Numbered from the stretch's first letter, positions 8,797 to 18,052 are shown. The stretch is DNA of 64,000 nt from Marinobacter fonticola (GCF_008122265.1 NZ_CP043042.1:4479927-4543926); one strand, 5' to 3'. Made by a program: numbers and translations. Notes: a model not told the origin generated them from the sequence alone.

Positions 8797-9705
8797 TTAC
8801 GGACCCGTAACGCCCCGGGGTCGCCGCGCAGGGCGCAAGAAGATCCGATGTCCGAAAAAGAAAAGCGCCAGACCGGCGAGAATCAGCCCGCTACCCAAAG
8901 CCAGTGCCGCCGAGATAATTTCCCCGTTGAGCCACTGCCCCAGGTACAGGGCAAACACGGGGGTAATCAGCGTTACCAGCGCCACCGTGCTGGCCGAGAG
9001 ATGCCGCAGCACGTGGTAGTAGCTGACGAACCCCAGCAACGAACCGAATAGTGCGAGATACACAATCGCCCAGGGCGACGCCGACGACCAGTCGACTGAC
9101 GGAACCGACCCATCCAGCACAAGCCAGGTGACCGCGAAAAACGGCTGGCTCAGCAGCAAGGTGCCAACCGTCTGCGCCAATGGATGCGCCGGCGACGCTG
9201 TTTTCTTGACCATGACCGCGCTATAGCTGAACAGCGCAACCGCCACCAGAATCAGTAACACGCCGGGAACAATGTCCCGACCGATTGCCACATCATCCAG
9301 AAAGATCGCCCCCAAACCGGCCAACGCAACGACACAGGCTATCCAGCGATAAACCGGCAGTGGTGGCTCATTCAGCAGCCATTGCGCGAGTAATGCCGAC
9401 AACAAAGGCGAGAGCCCAAAAAGCACTGAGATAAGGCCTGACGGTACGGTCTGCGCCGCCACATAACTCAGGCTCAGCGCGCCATAAACACCGAGCAGCG
9501 CATAGCCGTATGCCCGCAGATGCGGCCCGCGCCAGGACAGCGGAATGCGCAACGCCCGCAGCAGCAGCCAACCCAGCACCGCGGCAATGGCCATACGGGA
9601 CCACGCGGCCATGATGGGATGGATGGTTTCGCCACTCCAGACGATGCCGAGCGGCGTGGTGGACCAGACAAGAACGACGATCAGGTAAGCTGCCGGGACG
9701 TGCAT
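8797..9705 (-). CDS. DMT-superfamily (EamA) transporter
   Basis: This 302-residue inner-membrane protein has about ten hydrophobic helices in two EamA halves. The N-terminus MHVPAAYLIVVLVWSTTPLG and the second-half sequences SASTVALVTLITPVFAL are typical of the drug/metabolite transporter superfamily, whose members export amino acids, nucleosides or drugs. The ATG at 9705 follows GGAGAAGGAACCCC. The leader has an intrinsic terminator (9771-9805) downstream of a possible 29-codon leader ORF, which suggests attenuation. The substrate is unknown. Confidence 0.88.
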   Translation of the reverse strand: MHVPAAYLIVVLVWSTTPLGIVWSGETIHPIMAAWSRMAIAAVLGWLLLRALRIPLSWRGPHLRAYGYALLGVYGALSLSYVAAQTVPSGLISVLFGLSPLLSALLAQWLLNEPPLPVYRWIACVVALAGLGAIFLDDVAIGRDIVPGVLLILVAVALFSYSAVMVKKTASPAHPLAQTVGTLLLSQPFFAVTWLVLDGSVPSVDWSSASPWAIVYLALFGSLLGFVSYYHVLRHLSASTVALVTLITPVFALYLGQWLNGEIISAALALGSGLILAGLALFFFGHRIFLRPARRPRGVTGP

Positions 9706-9770
9706 GGGGTTCCTTCTCCAGTGGGCTCCGTAGAAAAAATCCCCTAAAACCCAACACCTCCGCCCCAACG

Positions 9771-9805
9771 AAAAAGACCGCAGGGCAAGAAGCGCTGCGG
9801 TCTTT
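9771..9805 (-). terminator. Intrinsic terminator in the leader of the EamA gene
   Basis: Bases 9773-9783 (AAAGACCGCAG) pair perfectly with 9795-9805, giving an 11-bp stem. On the minus strand it is followed by a run of five T. It lies between the DUF4124/TPR gene and the EamA start, about 66 bases before that start, so it either ends the upstream transcript or acts as an attenuator. Confidence 0.8.
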
Positions 9806-9823
9806 GGGAGATTCGATTCTGAT

Positions 9824-9913
9824 TCAGCAGTCGGCGTCTCCAGCCCCAGCGCATGACACACGGGCCCACAGGACCACGCGCATTAGGCGCGCCAGTCGGC
9901 GGGCGTCGGTCAT
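9824..9913 (-). CDS. Possible leader peptide of an attenuator (29 codons)
   Basis: An ATG at 9913 opens 29 codons (MTDARRLARLMRVVLWARVS, then CAGAGDADC) that stop at 9824, 19 bases before the terminator stem. A minus-strand -35 box TTGACA lies at 10001-10006, with a weak -10 CATGCT 17 bases on (9978-9983). No strong ribosome binding site is visible and no long run of one amino acid is present, so this is a candidate only. Valine, leucine, arginine and cysteine codons dominate. The rest of the 376-base gap (9706-10081) shows no other gene. Confidence 0.35.
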   Translation of the reverse strand: MTDARRLARLMRVVLWARVSCAGAGDADC

Positions 9914-10081
9914 TGCTGGAAGGCGGGTTGGCATCGAAGACTATTCCGGTTGGGAACGGTTGCTGAAACAGAAATCAAGCATGCCCGGCGGAGATAGAGG
10001 TGTCAACGCGAGATATTCACTGTTGCGGGCCGGTTTGGCTTCCTCCCTTGTATTTCGGCCTGGAAGCCAGCCTTGAACGCA

Positions 10082-11683
10082 CTAACTCTTTGTTAACTGC
10101 CGCAGCCGCTCATAAAGCCGCTCGGCTTCCGAATTTCCGAGATCCATCGCCCGCTTTGCGTCTAACTTGGCTGCGTCAAAATCCTGCAAATGGTAGTAGG
10201 TGCCGGAACGTTCAAGGTAAGCGCGATCATCGTTTGGTTTCAGTGCGAGGTAGCTCTCCCAATAATCCAATATGTCCCGGGTTCTACCCTGTATGAACAA
10301 GGCATGGTCGGCCAGCTGGTAGTAGCGGAACTCGGTGGGGCTCATTCTGATAGCCCGATCCAAAATCACTTTCGCCTGTTCTGGCTGCCTGTCTTCTATC
10401 AGCTTCTTCGCCTGCCTGAACAGAGACTCTGCGCTTCCGGCGTCGCTTGCCCCTGCGTCCACGGGGGGAATATCGGACCTCTTCGCATACGACATCAACT
10501 TCACACGAAACTTGTTGATCCACTTGTCTTCGGGTTTGAGTTCATAGGCACGCTGGATATCAATGAGCGATTCATCGTAACGCTTGACCGCAGCAAACGA
10601 CTTGGCGCGCCAGTAGTAATAATCTCCATCCTCTTTATCCTGTTTAATAGCGGCGTTGAAATCCGCCAGCGCTTTCTCATGATCGTCCTCGCGCGCATAG
10701 ATCTTGCCTCTCATAAAGTAACTACGCGGGCGTCCGCCGTTTTCGATTGCAATTGAGAGAAACTCACTGGCTTTTGCGTATTCTTTGTTGATATACGCCA
10801 TGCGTCCGGCTTCGTAGTAGGCGTAGGACAGCAACCGATGAAGTCGGGGATTAATATCGGCGTAGTGCTGCGCACTGGTCGCGAAGCCGACCATGGAAAG
10901 GGGTGAGCCTCCCCATTTGGGGTCCAGCGTTTCGATATAGTATTTCCGTGCCAGGTAGGTCGCGGGGTAGCGTGTCGTCGCTTGCTCCAGCGTGTAGAGC
11001 GCGCCCTTGTAGTTGCCGCCTGATTTGGCGATATTGATTCGAACACAGTAGGCCCAGAGAGTATCGGCTTCCAGGTCTAACGCCCGGGTCAGATCAGCCT
11101 GCGCCCGGTCCATGAACGCCCTCATCTGATCGATGTATTCCTGAGGGGTCTTGTCAATGTATGCGCCTCCACGGGCCTCCCATCCGCGATAAACCAGATA
11201 GGTTGCCCGTGCGAGATACCCTTGATACTGCTGCGGATATTGTGAAACCCAGCGGTCAAAGAGTACTTCCCAGGCAGGATCGTCCTGTCGGAATACTTGG
11301 TATACCTCCCGAAGGTGGGATTCGTTGCCGATATCCTTCTTGACGGCTTGCAAGCTGTCGGCCAGCACACGATTTAGCTGGTCGAATTTACCACTCTCAA
11401 AGAGTTTTCGTACCCGCAGGACTTCGCTTGCACTTGGATGGCTATAACTCGTCTGAGCTTTTGGAGCCGAAGCGCCTGGACGATTGCTCTGTACAGTTGA
11501 GACTGTTGAACTAGCAGCTGACGCCTTCTTTGATGCTTCTACGTTCTGCTTCTGTTGACCAGCCGGAGGCTTGTCGCTGAAGTGCGTCCGCCCATCCTTA
11601 TCAACCCATTTGTAGAACTCCGCCTGAACCCCAAATGAGACAGACAGGCAAAGGAATACGATTAACCTGAATGTCTCGGACAC
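10082..11683 (-). CDS. DUF4124 domain and tetratricopeptide repeat protein
   Basis: This 533-residue secreted protein has a signal peptide (MSETFRLIVFLCLSVSFGVQA). The DUF4124 domain follows at once: EFYKWVDKDGRTHFSDKPP, about residues 22-40. A Ser/Ala/Gln-rich linker runs to about residue 90. The rest is helical repeats with TPR character, for example YFMRGKIYAREDDHEKALADFNAAI and YYYWRAKSFAAVKRYDESLID. The start is GTG with AGGAG five bases upstream. A periplasmic scaffold role is likely, but no partner can be named. It is followed at 9771 by a terminator and preceded by an AT-rich region. Confidence 0.82.
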   Translation of the reverse strand: MSETFRLIVFLCLSVSFGVQAEFYKWVDKDGRTHFSDKPPAGQQKQNVEASKKASAASSTVSTVQSNRPGASAPKAQTSYSHPSASEVLRVRKLFESGKFDQLNRVLADSLQAVKKDIGNESHLREVYQVFRQDDPAWEVLFDRWVSQYPQQYQGYLARATYLVYRGWEARGGAYIDKTPQEYIDQMRAFMDRAQADLTRALDLEADTLWAYCVRINIAKSGGNYKGALYTLEQATTRYPATYLARKYYIETLDPKWGGSPLSMVGFATSAQHYADINPRLHRLLSYAYYEAGRMAYINKEYAKASEFLSIAIENGGRPRSYFMRGKIYAREDDHEKALADFNAAIKQDKEDGDYYYWRAKSFAAVKRYDESLIDIQRAYELKPEDKWINKFRVKLMSYAKRSDIPPVDAGASDAGSAESLFRQAKKLIEDRQPEQAKVILDRAIRMSPTEFRYYQLADHALFIQGRTRDILDYWESYLALKPNDDRAYLERSGTYYHLQDFDAAKLDAKRAMDLGNSEAERLYERLRQLTKS

Positions 11684-11736
11684 TGTCGCTCCTTGCTTGA
11701 TAATTGTAACTATGATTCGGTTTATCTTTCATTTCT

Positions 11737-12165
11737 TCAAACGCTTTCACTAGATTTAAACCAAACTCTAAAATCTTTATTTAACGCTAAAATTACAATC
11801 AAAATCAAACCTAAAATGGAAAGAAATACAAAACCAGGGAGATGTAAAGATTTTCCTTGATCATCTAAAAAAGGATATATACACCATGAATTCATTAACC
11901 ATCCAAAATATAGAATAAAAAATCCTCGCCCTTTCTTATCGACCAAAAGATGCAATCCCAAAAAATATACAAAAACTCCAGGCGCAAAAGATAAATAGGC
12001 CGTGTTTGAATTGATATTATATTCACTACTCAATAGCTCGAGTGGAACCCCAAGAACTGGGCTAACAAGCATGATAAATCCAACCAAATAAGCAGCCCTT
12101 AAGACTTCCGGCAACCTGAAAAATATGTTAACAAACTGGTCACCGTGCAGACATCGTGGAACCAT
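11737..12165 (-). CDS. Unknown four-helix membrane protein in the Rhs island
   Basis: The function of this 142-residue protein is not recognised. About four hydrophobic segments are visible: YLVGFIMLVSPVLGVPLELL, AYLSFAPGVFVYFLGLHLLV, FFILYFGWLMNSWCIYPFL and GFVFLSILGLILIVILAL. The ATG has AGGCGG five bases upstream. The sequence is clearly richer in A and T than the flanking core genes, which suggests transfer. It lies two genes downstream of the orphan Rhs tip, where immunity genes are commonly kept. A membrane-located immunity protein is possible but unproven. Confidence 0.6.
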   Translation of the reverse strand: MVPRCLHGDQFVNIFFRLPEVLRAAYLVGFIMLVSPVLGVPLELLSSEYNINSNTAYLSFAPGVFVYFLGLHLLVDKKGRGFFILYFGWLMNSWCIYPFLDDQGKSLHLPGFVFLSILGLILIVILALNKDFRVWFKSSESV

Positions 12166-12224
12166 GTAAACCGCCTAACTCCCAACCGGTTTAAAGGACA
12201 CTCAAAATTAATAATTAGGTTAAT

Positions 12225-12545
12225 TTACCGAGACATGTCCAGTTCGCGAATATATCTTCTTATAGTCCATAGAATATATATTAGGATTAAATTTATAAAG
12301 ATTGAAAAACCCAAGAAGAACAACCAAAGCATCATATTTTTGGACAAAACAACCTGGACATACGAAACAACTTCCGCGGAGGCCCGCTCGGAAATAAAGC
12401 CCAAAAAATTATCAAAAAATATATTTTCTGAAACATAGATCATACCGGCACCAAAAACAACCAAAATTATAAGCAAGCCTGCCGCAGGCCATACTCTTAG
12501 CTTTTGTAGTTTTAGATAAAGTTTTTCGCTTTCAGGAGTCGTCAT
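12225..12545 (-). CDS. Unknown two-helix membrane protein, candidate immunity protein for the orphan Rhs tip
   Basis: This 106-residue protein has two hydrophobic segments (about residues 20-40, AAGLLIILVVFGAGMIYV, and 72-93, LWLFFLGFSIFINLILIYIL) and a basic C-terminus. The gene starts 28 bases after the stop of the orphan Rhs tip on the same strand, the usual position of a cognate immunity gene. Base composition is AT-rich, like the next gene. The adjacent toxin tip is itself hydrophobic, so a membrane-acting toxin with a membrane-bound immunity protein is a reasonable hypothesis. No family is recognised. Confidence 0.6.
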   Translation of the reverse strand: MTTPESEKLYLKLQKLRVWPAAGLLIILVVFGAGMIYVSENIFFDNFLGFISERASAEVVSYVQVVLSKNMMLWLFFLGFSIFINLILIYILWTIRRYIRELDMSR

Positions 12546-12573
12546 AATAAACAGAACCTATTTCGCAATTGGT

Positions 12574-14310
12574 TTAATTGGGGCATGAAGCGCCTTCACC
12601 ATCGCTATTATTAAACCCTCCATTAAGCTCTTTCAGGTTCTTCATGCTCTCCTCTATCTGCTTCATATCCTCACCATTTTTTATATTGTCAATCATTTCT
12701 ACGGGCTTGGTAGCCCAGTCCCATATTGTCAGGCCTCCAGCAACTGCAGATAGTCCGAGTCCCACTGCAGCTGCGATAGGGTTACCCGTTGCAATACCAA
12801 TTCCAATCAGACCGCCCCCGGTGGCACCTATTACTGCCGCAGTCGGTCCTACCCAGTTAGGCGCCAATCCAAATGGATCAACGAAGTTGATGGGGTTGCC
12901 AAGCACATAGCCATAAAGGTTTGTGTCTCCACCTGTAAAACTGATCGGATCCCGTGCTGTCCAACGCCCCGTACTAGGAAGATAGTCTCGATACCCGAAC
13001 CTAATCAGCCCGGTATCGACATCTTTGATTCCACCACCAAACCCGAACGGAATCGTTAAACTCGGCTGGCTATCCGCAATCACATTGCCATAAGCATCGT
13101 ACTCAATCGCTTTGATCACCTGACCCGCACTGTCGGCAATGATGCGTGGACTGCCCAACTGGTCGCTCAGCACGAAGTAGATCTCACCATTCTCGGTAAA
13201 ACTGGTTGGGGTATGACCCAGCGTATACTCAAACCGCTGCTTAAGATTCCCTTCCCCATCATACGTAGCCAGCAGCGTCGTTTTGTCCTGCCAAAGGTAG
13301 TGTTCAACCACCTCACCATTTTTTAGCTTGGCAACCCGGTTACCCATCGCATTATGACGATACTCAATGACATGCTCCGGCGTTTCGACGCGCTTCAGCC
13401 GCCCTTGGCTACTGTACTCATAGGTCGTGACCTCATTGCCTTCCGGCGTTGACGTCGTTTTCTTGCTTAACCGACCGTTGGCATCGTACTCGTAGGTACT
13501 GTCGCCCGCGCCCTCCAGTTGATCGCCAAGATTGAAGCTGGCGCTTTGGGCCGAGATGCCTATTTCCAGACTTGTAGCCAGGGTGCGGTTACCGTTGGCG
13601 TCGTATTGATAGGTTTCGACCTGTTGGTCGTTCTTGTACACACCCGTCAAACGGTAATTGTCGTCATACTCGTAGCGGTACTCGATTTCCGCACCAGAGG
13701 GGAGCGTCTCGGTCTTGCCGATGATCTGGCCCACGCTGTTATGTTCAAGCTCGTAGCTGTAGGTCGCGTTCCCACCCACGGTGTTGGTTACCGCTGCCAT
13801 TTCGCCATATGCGTTGTACACCAAGCTCTGGTCGAACACGCCGTCGCTGACGTTTGTGGGCAAGCCATGGTCCTGATGGCGCGTTATGGCAAAGCCATTG
13901 ATGCCTGTCAGGAGGCCATCGGCATCATAACTGAGGTTCGTCTGGCCACCGGCATAGCTCAGGCTGCTAACCCGGAAGTCGGCGTTGTAGTCATACAGGA
14001 TGCTTTCGTTGAGCTCGCCTTGGTAGCGGGCTTCCTTAAGCAAGGTCCCGTCCCAGGTGTAATTCAGCGATTCGCTTCCTTCGGAGACCTGACTGAGTTG
14101 GTCGCCATGATGGTAGGTGTAGAGAATGGCCCCCTCTGGCGTGTCTGTGCGACTCAGGCGATCACCGATGTAGCTATGCTCGATGCGCTGGCCGGATGGC
14201 AGTTCGATGGCCGTCAGTCGCCGATCCCGGTCGTACTCATACTGAGTGACCTCATCGAGCGGTGTACTTTCTTCAACGACCTTATCGATGCCGTTGAATT
14301 CGTAATCCCC
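12574..14310 (-). pseudogene. Orphan Rhs fragment: partial repeat core plus C-terminal toxin tip
   Basis: The frame is open from a TAA at 14311-14313 to the stop at 12574 (578 codons), with no ATG near its 5' end; the first usable start is a TTG at 14043. It repeats the last third of the main Rhs gene (14615-17863) at roughly 70 % protein identity by eye, starting at FNGI-KV and running to the Rhs core end (RWTARDP, then GGDTNLYGYV, then NFVDPFG). After DPFG a 97-residue tip differs completely from the main gene tip: a Gly/Ala-rich hydrophobic stretch, then KNGEDMKQIEESMKNLKEL. This is the layout of a displaced orphan rhs-CT, a silent tip that can replace the active one by recombination in the shared core. 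Confidence 0.85.
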
Positions 14311-14373
14311 TTAAATACTCAAACGAAGACGGGCCATGTTCTAAAACGCTTAAGTAATCCGCGCAAGGGGACG

Positions 14374-14604
14374 TTACTCACTTTCCCATTTGAATACTTT
14401 GACATGGTGAACCAATTCGGCGCCTTGATTCTGTTTATCACTGGACAGCTCATCACCACCCCAATCTTCCGTCATCAAATGTATATGATCAATTTCACTA
14501 TGAGCGGCTAGCTTTAAGAGTTGCGAGACCAAGTCATTCAATCCGTTTGCATCTGCATGTATCTCAAGTTGTTCTGCTTCACTGTCCCATTCAAACGTCA
14601 ACAT
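14374..14604 (-). CDS. Imm32-like immunity protein
   Basis: This is a 76-residue acidic protein beginning MLTFEWDSEAEQLEIHADAN. The pattern GLNDLVSQLLKLA, HIHLMTEDWGGDELS and HHVKVFKW resembles the Imm32 immunity family of polymorphic toxin systems. The ATG at 14604 has GAGG five bases upstream and lies ten bases past the Rhs toxin stop; a TTG at 14622 would overlap the toxin gene but is less likely. It probably binds and neutralises the toxin tip encoded just upstream in the cytoplasm. Family assignment is from memory of the motif pattern. Confidence 0.7.
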   Translation of the reverse strand: MLTFEWDSEAEQLEIHADANGLNDLVSQLLKLAAHSEIDHIHLMTEDWGGDELSSDKQNQGAELVHHVKVFKWESE

Positions 14605-14614
14605 AGAGCCTCTA

Positions 14615-17600
14615 TCATTCAATTAGCCGGTCGCCCAAGGGGAGCTTCTTCTTGGGCAAAGCCGAGCTTGATGGTCGATGGACATCTACATGAGGCAGCT
14701 CTGTTCCTTTTTTATATTTTCCGCCTTTGTCGATGTAGTACTTTCTTCCAGTACGGGGGTTAATATAACTTCCCTTTCCCGTAGCAGGGTCAGGCCCTTT
14801 TAGTTCGAATCCTTTGTCGCGGAGCATCTTATCGATTTGCTGAGGAGTTTTTCCTTTGAATGGATTGCCACCTAACCCCTTTTCCGTAACCTTACTAAGC
14901 TTTCCGATCTTATCAAGCAGTCCGCCACCAACCGCGCCCATTGCCGCCGCAGCAGCTACTTGCCCTCCGTCGACACAACTCCAGGACTTACCCTCCACAA
15001 TCATCTGCCAGGCCAAATCAGCACCCGCACCCACGATTGCGCCGACGATCCACGCAATTTCACCGGTTGGATCGACAAAGTTAACAGGATCGTTCGCCAC
15101 GTATCCGTAAAGGTTCGTATCCCCACCCGCAAAACCAATCGGGTCCCGTGCCGTCCAGCGGCCTGTTTCTGCATCGTAGTCTCGAGACCCGAACCGGATC
15201 AGCCCAGTATCGCTATCTTTCAAGCCCCCCGCAAAACCAAAGGGAATCGTGATATTCGGATTGCTGTCACTGATCACATTGCCGTAAGCATCGTACTCGA
15301 TGGCTTTGACCACTTGCCCCGCACTATCAGTAATCACCCTTGGACTGCCCAACTGGTCGGTCAACAGGTAATAGGTCTCGCCGTTATCGGTGAAGCTTGT
15401 GGGAGCATGACCCAGCGTATATTCGAAACGCTGACTAAGGTTGCCGTCCCCATCGTAGATGGCCAGCAGAGTGGTCTTGTCCTGCCACAGGTAGCGCTCC
15501 ACCACTTCACCATCCTTGACCTTGGCAACCCGGTTGCCCAGGGCGTTGTGGCGGTATTCGATGGTATGTGCCGGGGTCTGTACCTGTTTGAGACGGCCCT
15601 GGCTGTCGTAGTCGTAAGTTGTGACATCCGTGCCGGTGGTTGTCTGGTTCAGACGGCCGTTGGCATCATAGCTGTAACTGGTGTTGCCCTGGCTTTGCAG
15701 TTGGTCGCCCAAGTTGTAGCTGGCCGTTGTACCGGACACGCCCCGTTCAGTGCTGGTGACCAGGGTTCGGTTACCGTTGGCGTCGTACTGGTATCGCTCC
15801 ACCAACTGATTGTTCTTCGTCACCCCGGTCAGGCGGTAGAGATCATCGTACATGTAGCTGTACTCGTTGATCACTCCGCCCGGCAGGGTTTCCGTTTTGC
15901 CGACGATTTGGCCAACGCTGTTGTAGGTCAGTTCGTAATCGAAGGCCACAGCCTGATTCAGCTCGGTGCTGACGTCAGTGACTTCGCCGTGGCCGTTGTA
16001 GGCAAACGTTTTGTTCAGGGTGCCATCGTCCAGGCTTACCGGTAGGCCATGCTCGGTATGGCGGCTGATGGTGAAGCCGTGGATACCGGTTAGCAAGCCG
16101 TCCCGGTCATAGGCCAGGCTGGTGCTGTCGTCGGCATAGGACACCTGGCTGACCTGGAAGTTGGTATCGTGCTCATACTGGATGCCTTCGTTGAGCTCAC
16201 CCTGATACCAGATTTCCTTCAGCAGGCTGCCATCCCAGGTGTAGGAGAGGGTTTCACTGCCTTCGCTGACCTGGCTGAGCTGGTCGCCGTGATGATAGTC
16301 GTAGAGGATTGCCCCTTCCGGCGTGTCAGTCCGAGTCAACCGGTTCTGGGTATAGGTGTGCTCCAGCCGTTCATCGGATGGCAGTTCAATCGCGGTCAGG
16401 CGGCGATCACGGTCGTACTCGTATTGGGTAGTTTCACCCAACGGGGTGGTTTCCGAGGTGACCCGGTTAATGCCGTTGAACGTGTTGTCGTGCTTGGCCG
16501 GACTTGGCACAACCAGCGTGGTTCGGTTGCCGTTCTCGTCGTACTCACTGAGCGTGGCATGGCCATCCGGGTAGGTGATCTTCGTGACGCGCCCCAGCAG
16601 GTCGTACTCGTAAAGCGTTTGTTTGCCATCAGCCGCGGTAATAGCCGTTACCTCACCACGACCTTCGGTGTCGTAGCTGTAGGTTGTGCTCCGGTCGCCC
16701 ACGGTCTGCTCATCAAGGCGGCCACGCTGGTCGTATTTAAATAAGGTGTCCAGCATTCCCGCCACAGAGATGCTCTGAGTGAGCAAGGTGTCGGGGTCTA
16801 CCACTTCGGCGACCACCCGGCCTTCGGCGGAAGTCTGGGTCAGGGTGCCGGCCCAGGCGTCCACCTCTGTTGTGCTGACATCACCGTTTACATCGGTGGT
16901 GATGTTATAGCGGGTGGTGTCCGCACCATTCTGGCCATACGTCTTCGTCATGGTTGTGGTGCTGGCAAGGCCGCTGGGCTGGGTGACTATGATAACGCTG
17001 GGTATTTCCTGCAACGTCTTGGAATCCAACACCTTGTCCACAACTATGGTTACACCGCCATATGAGGTGGTCTGCTGAAGTTGATCCGCCCGCAGAATAT
17101 CCACCAGGGTGGAACCGTTCTTGTAAGTGGTCTCCTTGCGAACGTCCCCGTTGTCCAGGACCTTGCGCACCGTCTGATATTGATTACCTTCGGCCGTGGT
17201 GTAGCCGTATTCGTTGTGCCCAATGCCTAACCTGTTATCGAAGAAGTTCCACTGGCCGCCTTCCGGATCCTGGGTCTGGTAGACACGGCCGTTTCCATTG
17301 AATTCATGGGGGTAGCTGTAACCATTGGGATCAACCTTTTCGGTCAACAGGCCGCCAGGCTGGTAGAAGAACTGGTAGTTGCTACCGTCTTCGTAGGTAA
17401 GGGCGCTGAGGTTATTCTCCTCATCGACGGTCAGCTCGGTTACCTGGCCATCCGGCGCCACAATCCGCTGGGGCTTGCCTTCCGCATTCCGCTCAATAGA
17501 TAGGATGTTGCCGAAACGGTCGGCAATTTCGTCGAGCTTACCGGCATCATTGTAAGAAAACCCAACCAGAGTTTTGCCACTGTCGAGATCGATGGTCGCA

Positions 17601-17863
17601 ACGTGCTTGCCTTCGGAGTCAAAGCGGTACGGCATGCGGGCAGAGGACGCGGCGTCGCGTACACAGCGCACATGGTAGGCATCCGTCTTGTTGAATTGCT
17701 CGCTATTAAAGCTGGCGCTCTCGATTGCCCACGCCTGATCGTCGTTCTGGAAGTTGGTCGTGGAACTCCAGTAAGGCTTGCGGAAACTGGCATCCGGCGT
17801 CCAGTACTCGCCGTCGGGGAAGACCAGTTCGGTCTGGTGCTCGAACACATCGTTGGGGAGCAC
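14615..17863 (-). CDS. Rhs repeat polymorphic toxin, 5'-truncated, with C-terminal nuclease-type tip
   Basis: This is a 1082-residue frame from a GTG at 17863; the frame itself is open up to a TGA near 18071 without any ATG. Residues before about 100 are part of a DUF1566 (Lcl_C) domain (WRLPNINELL upstream, YWSSTTNF, YHVRCVRD). Many YD/Rhs repeats follow (YDANGNRTLV, YDSQGRLKQV). The core closes with GRWTARDPIGFAGGDTNLYG and NFVDPTG. The last 148 residues (14618-15061) are the variable tip: a Gly/Ala stretch, then TGKGSYINPRTGRKYYID and ELPHVDVHRP, reminiscent of Ntox17-type RNases. Signal peptide and N-terminus are missing, and the 5' end is replaced by a piece of an OYE gene, so expression is doubtful. 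Confidence 0.85.
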   Translation of the reverse strand: MLPNDVFEHQTELVFPDGEYWTPDASFRKPYWSSTTNFQNDDQAWAIESASFNSEQFNKTDAYHVRCVRDAASSARMPYRFDSEGKHVATIDLDSGKTLVGFSYNDAGKLDEIADRFGNILSIERNAEGKPQRIVAPDGQVTELTVDEENNLSALTYEDGSNYQFFYQPGGLLTEKVDPNGYSYPHEFNGNGRVYQTQDPEGGQWNFFDNRLGIGHNEYGYTTAEGNQYQTVRKVLDNGDVRKETTYKNGSTLVDILRADQLQQTTSYGGVTIVVDKVLDSKTLQEIPSVIIVTQPSGLASTTTMTKTYGQNGADTTRYNITTDVNGDVSTTEVDAWAGTLTQTSAEGRVVAEVVDPDTLLTQSISVAGMLDTLFKYDQRGRLDEQTVGDRSTTYSYDTEGRGEVTAITAADGKQTLYEYDLLGRVTKITYPDGHATLSEYDENGNRTTLVVPSPAKHDNTFNGINRVTSETTPLGETTQYEYDRDRRLTAIELPSDERLEHTYTQNRLTRTDTPEGAILYDYHHGDQLSQVSEGSETLSYTWDGSLLKEIWYQGELNEGIQYEHDTNFQVSQVSYADDSTSLAYDRDGLLTGIHGFTISRHTEHGLPVSLDDGTLNKTFAYNGHGEVTDVSTELNQAVAFDYELTYNSVGQIVGKTETLPGGVINEYSYMYDDLYRLTGVTKNNQLVERYQYDANGNRTLVTSTERGVSGTTASYNLGDQLQSQGNTSYSYDANGRLNQTTTGTDVTTYDYDSQGRLKQVQTPAHTIEYRHNALGNRVAKVKDGEVVERYLWQDKTTLLAIYDGDGNLSQRFEYTLGHAPTSFTDNGETYYLLTDQLGSPRVITDSAGQVVKAIEYDAYGNVISDSNPNITIPFGFAGGLKDSDTGLIRFGSRDYDAETGRWTARDPIGFAGGDTNLYGYVANDPVNFVDPTGEIAWIVGAIVGAGADLAWQMIVEGKSWSCVDGGQVAAAAAMGAVGGGLLDKIGKLSKVTEKGLGGNPFKGKTPQQIDKMLRDKGFELKGPDPATGKGSYINPRTGRKYYIDKGGKYKKGTELPHVDVHRPSSSALPKKKLPLGDRLIE

Positions 17864-17981
17864 GTATAGGAGTTCGTTGATATTGGGCAGACGCCAGTCC
17901 TCGAAGCCTGCAAAGCTGGACGCTTCGCAATGTTGAATGCTGGATTCCCAATCCAGCTTGAGGCTGGCGTTGTCGGACGCA

Positions 17982-18052
17982 TTCTGGGTCCAGTCGGCCA
18001 GGTTGAGGTTGGAGCCTTCAAATTCCGACTCCCAGAAGCGGCGGGTGGAGGC
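17982..18052 (-). repeat. 71-bp duplicated fragment of the OYE gene fused to the Rhs frame
   Basis: Bases 17982-18052 match 20302-20372, inside the OYE gene, at 66 of 71 positions; all five differences are transitions. The copies are in the same orientation and the same reading frame: the fragment reads ASTRRFWESEFEGSNLNLAD where OYE residues 261-280 read ASTRRFWEPEFEGSDLNLAG. Similarity stops sharply at both ends. The fragment is joined in frame to the DUF1566/Rhs sequence and is therefore a rearrangement scar. Confidence 0.85.
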
